From: Paraphysomonas bandaiensis
Lineage: Eukaryota > Chrysophyceae
Direction of reading: 5' to 3'
NCBI GenBank assembly: GCA_965644295.1
Contig: CBFFRP010000377.1
Coordinates: 186,001 to 250,000 of the forward strand
DNA length: 64,000 nt
Shown here piece by piece: positions 44,928-54,591 of the stretch. The notes beneath the pieces were generated by a model. It was not told the DNA's origin and did not search any database. It worked only from the letters and a program-made list of their open reading frames with translations. A program made the position numbers and the translations under genes. Positions within the stretch are counted from its first letter, which is position 1. The number at the start of each line of letters is the position of its first letter.

Positions 44928-45815
44928 TAGTGAGTGTCTGATTATTAGAATATAGGCGTGTAAGAGTCCCTCAACAAAGTCGGACTCGCACCTTTTTGTG
45001 GTGTTCTGGGGGATAAGTACCGGAGAGATTCTCTCTGAGAAACTAACGTGAGCCGCAAACATAGTCAGCAGATATTATTCTTCTGCCCACTCATAGCCGA
45101 ATTCTTGTGTGGTACAAGGGACACCAATAAGTGTCACATGTGTAGACGTCTTTGGGCCCTGACAAATAAACAGGCATCCGGGACAGGACCCACCTGAAGA
45201 GTAACCGGTAACCGGGGTATTGGGCTGCCTGCTGATGTCAAGCATCCGGGGTGGTCGCCCCTTCTTGGTGCTTGCGGCGACGCACAAGCAGCTTCCGTAG
45301 CATTAAATAGTAGGATAAAAAAGTATGTACTGATTAGTTACAGGTAGAGGTCTAACTAGTTTGTCTAGCATTCATCTAGCTACTAAGTTGGAACAGGTTT
45401 TTCTATTGCTAATAATATGACTTTCAATATGGCGTGTAAGAGTCAGAACTAATGTAGCAATTCAACTAACTATAGTGCTTAACTCTGACATCCTACTATT
45501 TGGCGCTACGAAAGCTGCTTGTGCGTTACCGCAAGCACCAGAGTGCAACCACATTCGCTCTCTGTCCTTATAAGAGGTGAAGTAGCCCGGATGTTTGTCT
45601 TTTGACTTCAGTAGGCAACCCAATACCCCGGATGCTCTAGAGGGGGGCCCATTTTCGAATGCCTGTTTATACGTCAAGGCTCAAAGACGTCTATACAAGC
45701 ATTTGGCTATGAGTGGGCTGAACGTTATCTGCTGATTATATATAATATGCGGCTCACGTTAGTTTATTTCCGGTACTTATCTCCTAAAACACCACGACAA
45801 GGTAATAGTACGACT
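44928..45815 (-). mobile_element. SINE-like repeat copy F, split by copy A
   Basis: On the minus strand the repeat runs from about 45815 to 45431 and resumes at 44967-44928, where its tail (CTAATAATCAGACACTCACTACT) is found. The gap is filled by copy A in the opposite orientation. This proves the order of insertion: F first, then A. Confidence 0.75.
44955..45443 (+). mobile_element. SINE-like repeat copy A with 13-bp target duplication
   Basis: The repeat (44968-45430, 463 bp) starts CCCTCAACAAAGTCGG and ends ATGACTTTCAATAT. It is flanked by GGCGTGTAAGAGT at 44955-44967 and 45431-45443. The duplicated target belongs to copy F. Very similar to copy B at 59734. Confidence 0.88.
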
Positions 45816-46108
45816 TTATTTATTATTTAGGGATTTGTTATAAGCGTTTTTATCTACGTAGCTATTAATGGTCATAATGGCCATTATAATTGCTGGGAAT
45901 TAGACTACCCTTAATGTGCCATTAATGGCTACCAGGTCCTACTTATTACTGTTTCACGCATGAAAAAATAGTAGTAAGAAGATACACATAAGAAGCAATG
46001 TTGAGCTGAATTGTGATCTTCATACTAGATACATTTCGATGTTCTTGTAAAGGTCTTGTGAGCAATATAGGAATTATTACTCAGTTGTCAGTTGTAATCT
46101 ACTTTGGT
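45816..46108. other. Spacer before element 3
   Basis: About 290 bp, AT-rich, with ATTAATGG words; no gene. Confidence 0.5.
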
Positions 46109-46113
46109 TTGGT
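46109..46113. repeat. Target-site duplication of element 3 (left)
   Basis: TTGGT directly outside the LTR, repeated at 51408-51412. Confidence 0.9.
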
Positions 46114-46406
46114 TAACAGAAGTTGACATTATTTGCTAAGGTTTACTATTCTCAACTGATAAGATGAAATTATAAACATTACATGATAAAGAACCTAAGT
46201 TGTGTTCGATGTGTTCAACACCATTCATTTACTACTATAGTGTACAAACCACACACTCAGTGATCGTATCCTGTATAGTCATCCACTTCTACTTCAGTTT
46301 CATACTACATAATATAATGTACTAATTACATATATATCTTTCGATCCTTGCATCTCACATAATACTGCACTCAATTGCAAGTATATAGAATCTTCAGATC
46401 TCAACA
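46114..46406 (-). repeat. 3' LTR of element 3
   Basis: 293 bp, one mismatch to 51115-51407. Confidence 0.95.
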
Positions 46407-46415
46407 CTCCCCCTC
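46407..46415 (-). other. Polypurine tract of element 3
   Basis: Minus strand GAGGGGGAG abuts the 3' LTR and matches the GAGTGGGAG of element 2 at 8 of 9 positions. Confidence 0.8.
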
Positions 46416-46532
46416 AATTGAGTGTTGTACTATGACACCTCCCAGCTATTGAATGCCTGAGATAAAAAAAATTCTTGACAGTAAAATAGACTCATCTCTA
46501 AGTCTAAACCTCTGTCTAAAAAAACTCAGTAC

Positions 46533-49500
46533 CTACTTGCGCCTTCTTTTATCCCTTGGTCCCTCATTAATCACTTCAGTGGAACTCTTAACTTTCTCTC
46601 CAAGATTTCTCTTTCTCTGCTCCATATATGATAAACCAACCAATGACTTTGTATAAATATCTGCTGCTTGTTGCGATGTATGCATATGCACTAACTTAAT
46701 CGTATTGAACTGATTGGGATCCACGTGCTCTCTCACCATGTGATACTTAATCTCAATGTGCTTCGACTTCTTGTGAAACACTGGGTTTTCGGCCAAATCC
46801 TGGGCACTCTGACTGTCGATGAAGAATGGTGTGGGTTTGATGAGCCTCAACTTAATCTCACCCGTCACCCCCCGAACCCATAGCACTTCTTGGAGACCCG
46901 AGTAAATACACTGATACTCAGACTGCATGCTTGACGTTGCCACTGTCGTCTGCAGTTTGGACTGCCAGACTATAGGCCCTCCCGCTGCAAACCCAACGTA
47001 CCCCGACGTGGACTTCCTGGAGAGCTGATCTCCCGCCCAATCCGCGTCAGTAAACATATGGAAGTCGAACCGTCTACTCCCATATTGAATCCCTTTGTCA
47101 ATAGAACCACGAATATATTGCCATACATGTGTTAATAGCTTGCATACTTCAATATTCACCTTATTACTGAACCGAGACAGTACTCCCACTGCATAGGCAA
47201 TATCCGGCCTCGTGTTCATCGATAGATATAGTAATGCACCTATCAGCGGCCGATATGGGAAGTTATCTACTATAAGCTGTTCCTCCTCGGTATGCTCATG
47301 CCGCGCCCCTTTTGCCACTAAATCCATTGCTTCCGCCGGTAGAGGACTCTTCCGTACCTTTCGCGGTGACCCAAGATACTTTTCAAACTTTTCTAAGATC
47401 TTAGCCGCATATACTGATTGGTCAAGACGAATATACTCTGGCGTTCTTGTGACTCGAACATTCAGAAAATGTTCCATCTCGCCCATATCCTTCATATCAA
47501 ACCGGGCACACAGTTGAGCTTTAATATCCTTCACTATGTTGACATCACGACCTAACACTAGGATATCATCCACATATATCGTTAATAATATCAATTCATC
47601 GCCCTTATACTGATAATACAAACACGGGTCTAATACACATGGTTTAAAATGCATAGATCGTATGAATTTATCCAATGTTTTCCACCACGACCGCGGGGAA
47701 CTCCGAAGCCCGTATAACGACTTCTTCAACTTAAAGCAGTACCCCTCAGGCAGCTGAAAGTCCGGAGTTGCCTTCATATATACATCCCCCTCTATATCTG
47801 CATATAGAAATGCGTTAGACACATCCAGTTGATGAATTACCATGTTCATCACGAAAGCTATGGCGATTAACAGTCGCACTGTTACCCCCTTAACAACGGG
47901 TGCGAAATGGTTCGCCCAACCACTCGACTGCTGTCCACAACCGATTGCTACAAGACGAGCCTTATATCGGCGGACCTCTCCCTCCTTATCGTACTTCTTT
48001 CCATAGACGTACTTGGAGTGCAGTGGGACGACTCCGTCCGGTATACGAGTCACCTCCATGGTATCTCGCTTCGCCAAACCCTCTCGCTCTACACGGCGAG
48101 CTCGTCTCCACTCCCTGTGCTCGGCACTCTCCAAGGACTCACGATGTGTCTGAGGCACTGTCGACTCTTCCGCTGACATCCACACTGAGTCTGCCTCCTG
48201 TAAAAGGTCACTCACATCACTCTCATCACTCAAATGATGGATTTGTCCTAACACCGACACATTCGTTACCGTCCTTGGAGTTCTTGCGCGTTTGCCGTGC
48301 GGATGATTCTCGGCAGGGGTCCCTTCCCCCGAAGGTAATGCTGAGTCAGCCTGGGGCTGCACCTGCCCACTTTCCGACTGCTGTGGCACCACTCCGCTGA
48401 TACCGCCGTCACGGTTGTCAGTAACTCTGGCCCTAACCACCCTCTGCGCAAGATCCTCTGTCATCTTCTTGATGTCAGCAATATGAATAGGAGTTTTATC
48501 CTCCACTTGAACCTGGTTACCAGTAACCAACGACCGGTATCCCACAATAAGTCCCTTCCTTATCACCACTCTGTTAGTCTTGTATAGCAGACCACCATCC
48601 TCATGGTGCTTTCCGATAAGATACTCAAACTCACCCGGTTGACGAGCCTCGGGATCTATAGCCACTTGAGCCTCCTCCAGCTCTCTATAATAATCCTGAG
48701 ACCTCTCAGGTACCGATTCATCAAATAATACATGTACCGAGTGTACTACGGTGTCCCCCACTAGCACCTTGTATCCTTTTCGATCAGCTGGATACCCTAT
48801 GAAATAACCTGTCATTGCTTTGTCCTCCCAGTCCTTCCTCCTGTCGGCCTTGGGTGTTAGCACATATGCTTTGCACCCCCATTTCCGTAGCCACGATAGG
48901 CTGGGAACGCTCCCCCTGGGACACACTCATATGGAGACATCCATCCTTGCCACGTCCGAGTTGGCATTCGTCGCACAATGTAACATGCAGTTTGATAAGC
49001 ATCAAACCAGAACGACTTTGGAAGTCCAGATGCCGTCAACATCGTCAGTGTCATCTCCCCAATTGTTCGGAATTTCCTCTCAGACACCGCGTTGAGCTCT
49101 GGCGTGTCTCGTGTTGTATGTGACACCCGAGTCCCATATCGCTGCAACAGATACTCTCTTATCTGCTGACTAATAAGTTCGGATCCTCCATCGGCATGAT
49201 ACTCCACTATACGGTTCCACCCCTCGTACTTCACTAAGTGGACCTCGCACAAGTGTCGTAGACATTTGAACACCTCCTCTCCGCTTCGAGTCCTCAATCC
49301 ATATTCCCATATCATCTTTGTTGCTAAGTCCGTGAATAGGAGCACGTACTTATACCCTTGTCTGGATTCACAATTCAGGTAGACTGAGATGTCCGCTGTC
49401 ACTCGTTCCAGAAACCTGACTGCGCTTAGCTCTTCGTTGTCCCGTGATTTGAACGAATGCCTGGTTATCTTCGCCTTGGCACACCATTTACACAGGGGTT

Positions 49501-51130
49501 TCTTGCAACTCTTCTCCTTTGCCTTCGAAAGGTGATGTCGTTGTAGTCCTGATCCTCTGAATAACATGTGTCGGTGAGCTTCTAATAACTTCGATTTCGA
49601 GACATGTCCAGTACGCTCATGTAAGCGATCCAACGCATCTTGTCCTGTATTATCCGACAAATTTACCTCCTCCATCTGATTGCACATAGACACATTTGGC
49701 AGATTTAACACCTCCATCAAGTCCACATACGGCATTCCTCCATGCTCATCGTACTCTCCAGTCAACACCTCGTTTCCAGAGTCCAATTCCACGATTTTAG
49801 GCTTTCGAAGCAGTTGTAATCCGTATCCCATTGATCTCAGCATTCCTCCTGACACAATGTTCTTCACCGCTTCCTCACTAACTCTGATGTCTCTCCATTC
49901 CCCGAATGTACCAGCCCCCTGTGTCTCCAATTGAGAACCCTTTCTAGTTAGTTGGATTGCCCCAAACTCAGGAGTAAATGACTCCAGTGCAATTTTATCC
50001 TTTACTATAAACAGTCTTTTACTTGCACAACTGTCCAGATATACACGAGGTTCTTCCGACGTATCCACCGATAGCAAAACCTCTTCTCCAAACATATTCG
50101 CTTCATCATCCGACGACTCTCCGTCGTTGACGTATTTCTTCCATTCTGTCTCGAATTTCCTGTTCGATTTTCGAGGATTCTCATTATCCGGGTTTTTTAT
50201 GTTCTTCCGTTTTTTCGACTTGCACTGTCGGGCTTTATGACTAAAATCTCCACAGATATGACAACCAGTATAATCCTTTGATCCTGGCTGCTGCACACTC
50301 TTCGAAGCCTTTTCCTTTGTCTTCCCTTTTCTTTTGAACTTATCCATTTTTCTTTGTCGTTCCTTAGCATAACAATTCGCTGCTACATGTCCCTTCTTCC
50401 GACAAAATGAACAAACCACTGGCTCCTTCGACGCCGTAAAATTGATCTCTTCAGATTTGTCTCCCTTTAGTTTCTTCAGCTGCGTCATAGCCTCGTCATA
50501 CTCTTCACAAGCCTCTTTCACCGAATCAAATGTAGTTGTTGCTTTAGGCATCATCGCTACCGACATCCATAAATCATGTAATTCCTCTATCTGCAGCGCT
50601 GCTTTTATCTTTGCTAATTTACTTGCCTCTGTCTGCGGTTGTCCCAATTTTATGAGCTTCTGGATTATACCGTTCAGTCGATCTACCCCAACAGACACCT
50701 TTTCCCCCGGCCTTATTTTGAACGAATGGTATTCTGCCGTAGTCTTCTCCAATACAGTCCCAATCTCGCCTCTGAACCTATCAACCAGTGTCTGAAGGAG
50801 CTCACTGGATAACACCTCCTTAGCAGGATCATCAGCAGGTAAAATTGCCTTCCCCTCCAAATATTGATTGGCTACCTCCAACACATCAGGGTCATGCTCG
50901 CAAGCCTCCCAAATAGTACTAACACAGGTATCATTACGCTCTCTCCATGACTCTAAATTCCTTCCTCCGGCTGGCGGGTCCTCCAAGCCAAGATGGTTTC
51001 GGTTTTTCTTCATTAGATGCATCTTGATTTTTCTCGCTGAATAGTCTGCTTGGTTCTTGTCAAACCGTAGCTTCTTGTCATCTTCCCCATCCCTACAACT
51101 AGCATTCGCTACCATAACAGAAGTTGACAT
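46533..51130 (-). pseudogene. Gag-Pol of copia element 3, frameshifted after integrase
   Basis: The first frame (51130 to about 48910) holds Gag with two regular CCHC knuckles (240-253, 290-303), a protease-like LDSCAS at 365-370, the pre-integrase region (LHERTGHVSKSKLLEAH...CKWC), and an integrase core with D580, D647 and E684. The second frame (48926-46533) continues with WLRKWGCKAYVLTPKADRRKDW, a complete reverse transcriptase (YVDDILVLG), and RNase H (FTDADWAGD, SSMQSEYQ, KHIEIKYHMVREH, ADIYTK). The break falls in a run of five G on the minus strand near 48920; a one-base loss from that run explains it. The element would otherwise be full length. Confidence 0.93.
51107..51114 (-). other. 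Primer-binding site of element 3
   Basis: Minus strand TGGTAGCG directly after the 5' LTR, the same octamer and position as in element 2, complementary to an initiator-Met-type tRNA 3' end. Confidence 0.8.
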
Positions 51131-51407
51131 TATTTGCTAAGGTTTACTATTCTCAACTGATAAGATGAAATTATAAACATTACATGATAAAGAACCTAAG
51201 TTGTGTTCGATGTGTTCAACACCATTCATTTACTACTATAGTGTACAAACCACCCACTCAGTGATCGTATCCTGTATAGTCATCCACTTCTACTTCAGTT
51301 TCATACTACATAATATAATGTACTAATTACATATATATCTTTCGATCCTTGCATCTCACATAATACTGCACTCAATTGCAAGTATATAGAATCTTCAGAT
51401 CTCAACA
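51115..51407 (-). repeat. 5' LTR of element 3
   Basis: 293 bp; its last 16 bases on the minus strand (ATGTCAACTTCTGTTA) are the first codons of gag. Confidence 0.95.
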
Positions 51408-51703
51408 TTGGTTGGATGGCGAACTCGTTTGCCGTTTCACATCATAATTCTACTCGACTTTCAACTATAATATCCTGTATTAACATGGTATTTCAGTGTC
51501 TTGATTTTTAGCATTTAATGCTAATGTATATTGTTCTTATGGACAAAGAACACATTAGTAGTTACACACTTCGTCACGTACTCCAACAAGCAGTCCGTTT
51601 AAGTTTCAGTCAGAATAAAGCATGTTAAGTAATGCGATCGTCGTAAATATAATATATAATATGAAAGCAGCACCTATACTATTAATACGCATTATTTCTA
51701 GTG

Positions 51704-53077
51704 TCATACATTTTCCAGAAGCTGAACATCCTCGTTACTATCGAATCGCAACAGAGTGTCGGACAGCATACTGTTGTTTGATGACGCTCGTTCGATATCG
51801 AGGCTTGAGCTTTCCTTTCGAGTTGGCAAAGGAGGTTCCGGATGAATATTTTTGATGTACCTGCGCATTAATACTTAGTTGACACATGCATACAACACAA
51901 GATCAAGCCATCTCACCTAAATGTGGCATGTCCTATGATAATAATAATCACAAAGTTAATGACCCATAGTAGCATTGATATCTGAATTCAAATTAAATGA
52001 CACGTAGTTAGTGCGTAACTCCACAAAGCAAATCAATATATCTTACTAGGCCAGTGTTTATATATACGTTAGTATTGTGTCTGGATCGGCCATGCTCCCA
52101 GTTGAGAAAGGCAATGGCAAGACACACCCCGCAGTTGACCACAGGTGGGAGAAGGGATGCGGATATAGCCGTTCCCACTATCACATTAAACCCACCACGA
52201 GAAAGTGCAAGTACTACCCCCATACCCGAGGCTGCCGCAACCACTACCCCAAGCAGTAACCCACTCGCTGAACACCAGTACCACTTCACCCGAGTCATCT
52301 ATACAGAAGCCCACTCACCTTTGCCTCTGGACATCATCTCTTCGCTTCTAAAGTCGGCCCCATAGACAGGATATGCACAAAGACCCATCACCACACCAAC
52401 AATAAGGGAAATTAGCACCCCCAAGAATTCATTTCGAAGGCCCCGGTGGATGATATGCATCTTCATCGTCGCGAAACCAAATGTTATTGAGAGGATCGGT
52501 CCCATCAGTGGCGATACTATAACCAATTAAGGGAGATATATAAAAGTCGACAATCGCTATACCTAGCATAGATGCTATGACAGCTGTTGGGCTGTCACCA
52601 AGCAAACCAGCTCCGGCAATGACAGAAGCCACAGCGAGAAGGGCCATGTAATCGAAGGTCATGTGGTTTCCATCTTCTACCACATCCTTTGAGTGACACG
52701 ACCAAAATTTCAAATAATGAGATATAATTTGGTACAAAGTTTAAAGCAGCAGATACCTCGATTTCATCTACGGTCATTCGATCACTGATAGAGTATAGCT
52801 TCCGGCTAGGAATAGTGTTGTCTTTAAAGCTTATGATTGGCCTCGTTGCTATAAGCGAGAACACATCCACAGTACCATACACTTTCCCGCACCCCACATC
52901 TGCAAGCCGGATGAGAACATCCTCGAGATGCTTTGATTGTACTTTAAAGCTAATGTGAACAGAGTCGACGGTGTTGAATCGGACCACTTTGAACACCTTC
53001 TTAGACGAGTACAATATGTCCAACACTGTCCCGGCTTGGGGCTGATGAACAACAACATTCACATGTCTCGTCGTCAT
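51704..53077 (-). CDS. DUF389 (TIGR00341-like) multi-pass membrane protein
   Basis: A membrane protein of unknown function from a family best known in bacteria and archaea and scattered in eukaryotes. Six exons: 53077-52757, 52686-52563, 52516-52319, 52267-52047, 51981-51917, 51860-51704; introns of 70, 46, 51, 65 and 56 nt; 361 residues. The N-terminal 100 residues form a soluble alpha/beta domain. Five or so hydrophobic segments follow, with the family wording GDSPTAVIASMLVSPLMGPI, SGLLLGVVVAAASGMGVVLALSRGG, GTAISASLLPPVVNCG, and a last segment SMLLWVINFVIIIII. The C-terminal tail of about 45 residues is polar and Ser-rich. The short fifth exon was found by extending from the membrane pattern. 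The promoter side faces the long microsatellite shared with the P5A ATPase gene. Confidence 0.85.
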
Positions 53078-53348
53078 TTAAAATAACAATAAGCAACTAT
53101 TCGATTAGGGATGAACTGGGTGCAGCCACCTCTCATGCAACTGGAAGCATATCACATGCAGCAAAATCTCATCATGATGTACAATCCAGCACTTCATGTA
53201 TCTACACAGAAATACATATGTATAGATGCGTACTTATATCAACACACCACACCATGTACAGTATTGGACAGCAAAAAATGTATGGTGCTGTGTAGGTACA
53301 TATGTATGTACAGAGTATGTATGTATATATGTATGTATGTATGTACAG

Positions 53349-53692
53349 TATGTATGTATGTATGTATGTATGTATGTATGTATGTATGTATGTATGTATG
53401 TATGTATGTATGTATGTATGTATGTATGTATGTATGTATGTATGTATGTATGTATGTATGTATGTATGTATGTATGTATGTATGTATGTATGTATGTATG
53501 TATGTATGTATGTATGTATGTATGTATGTATGTATGTATGTATGTATGTATGTATGTATGTATGTATGTATGTATGTATGTATGTATGTATGTATGTATG
53601 TATGTATGTATGTATGTATGTATGTATGTATGTATGTATGTATGTATGTATGTATGTATGTATGTATGTATATATGTATGTATGTATGTATG

Positions 53693-53758
<66 letters not shown>

Positions 53759-54056
53759 TGTATGTATGTATGTATGTATGTATGTATGTATGTATGTATG
53801 TATGTATGTATGTATGTATGTATGTATGTATGTATGTATGTATGTATGTATGTATGTATGTATGTATGTATGTATGTATGTATGTATGTATGTATGTATG
53901 TATGTATGTATGTATGTATGTATGTATGTATGTATGTATGTATGTATGTATGTATGTATGTATGTATGTATGTATGTATGTATGTATGTATGTATGTATG
54001 TATGTATGTATGTATGTATGTATGTATGTATGTATGTATGTATGTATGTATGTATG
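53349..54056. repeat. Long (TGTA)n microsatellite
   Basis: About 708 bp of TGTA units, broken only by three TATA variants near 53669, 53693 and 53725. It lies between two divergent genes, like the array at 2400/7623. It reads as MYVC and IHTY in all useful frames; not coding. Confidence 0.97.
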
Positions 54057-54074
54057 CACAGAGTATGTATGTAC

Positions 54075-54250
54075 AGGGGGTGGTTGTGCATATCGATTTC
54101 ATCGATTTGTTCATCGTTTATTTCATTGAAAAATCATCGTTTTTTCATTAAAAAGTCGCTTTTTTTCACTTTTCACTGAAAAAACGATGATTTTTCGATG
54201 AAATAAACGGTGAACAAATCGATGAAATCGATATGCACAACCACCCCCAG
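54075..54250. repeat. Foldback (hairpin) element
   Basis: Two arms of about 80 bp, from GGGGGTGGTTGTGCATATCG to CGATATGCACAACCACCCCC, with a short T-rich centre (around 54150-54165). Only a few mismatches separate the arms. Flanks AGTATGTATGTACA and AGTATGTATGTGCA match at 13 of 14, a possible target duplication though inside TGTA-rich sequence. A transcript would form a long hairpin. Confidence 0.85.
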
Positions 54251-54591
54251 TATGTATGTGCACAGAGTATGTATGAATGTATATATACAGAGTAGTATGG
54301 TATGACGCACACTTCTGCTCACTGTGAGCCACCCAATTTCTTGTCCCGCAACAGAAGTATAAATATCCCAATTTTGTCGTGAAAATCGTCTACCTAAAAT
54401 ATGACTATTTTGTTGATATGTACTTGTACATACAGAGACGCCGTCCCGTCCTCTCTGGAGATACAGCCACTCTGTAGTCGTATTTGCTTTCTTGTTGTAT
54501 GGTTTAACAACAATCATTGCGTAGACAAGTAGTGTCTTTTGTTATCAATTGAATAGAGGTGTTGTGGAGCTGTGTCTACATTTAATTCTCA
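54251..54591. promoter_or_regulatory. 5' flank of the P5A ATPase gene
   Basis: 341 bp between the foldback and the start codon. Contains residual TATG units, then unique sequence. No specific element is called. Confidence 0.4.

Larger units (their letters stand above)
46114..51407 (-). mobile_element. Ty1/copia LTR retrotransposon, element 3 (one frameshift)
   Basis: A 5,294-bp element reading leftwards, with 293-bp LTRs (46114-46406 and 51115-51407) differing at one position (ACACACTC/ACCCACTC), and a 5-bp TTGGT target duplication. In element orientation the LTR is TGTTGAG...CTGTTA. As in element 2, the gag ATG is inside the 5' LTR and TGGTAGCG follows the LTR within gag; GAGGGGGAG before the 3' LTR is the polypurine tract. 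It lies 292 bp downstream of the DUF389 gene. Confidence 0.95.

Noticed and set aside
45075-45287. 70-codon minus-strand frame also seen at 59843-60052
   Set aside because: It lies inside SINE-like copies A and B; the other copies do not keep it open, so conservation is that of the repeat.
44968-45430. SINE-like repeats read as solo LTRs
   Set aside because: Target duplications are 13-15 bp, not 4-6 bp, and the ends are not LTR-like.
21240-48930. Frameshifts in elements 2 and 3 as programmed recoding sites
   Set aside because: They fall at different, non-boundary places (inside reverse transcriptase; after integrase) and at slippage-prone runs, so simple indels are more likely.
53111-54179. 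Very long open frames of MYVC or IHTY repeats on both strands (also at 2320-2890 and 7581-7874)
   Set aside because: They are translations of the TGTA microsatellite, which lacks stops in most frames; no gene signal.
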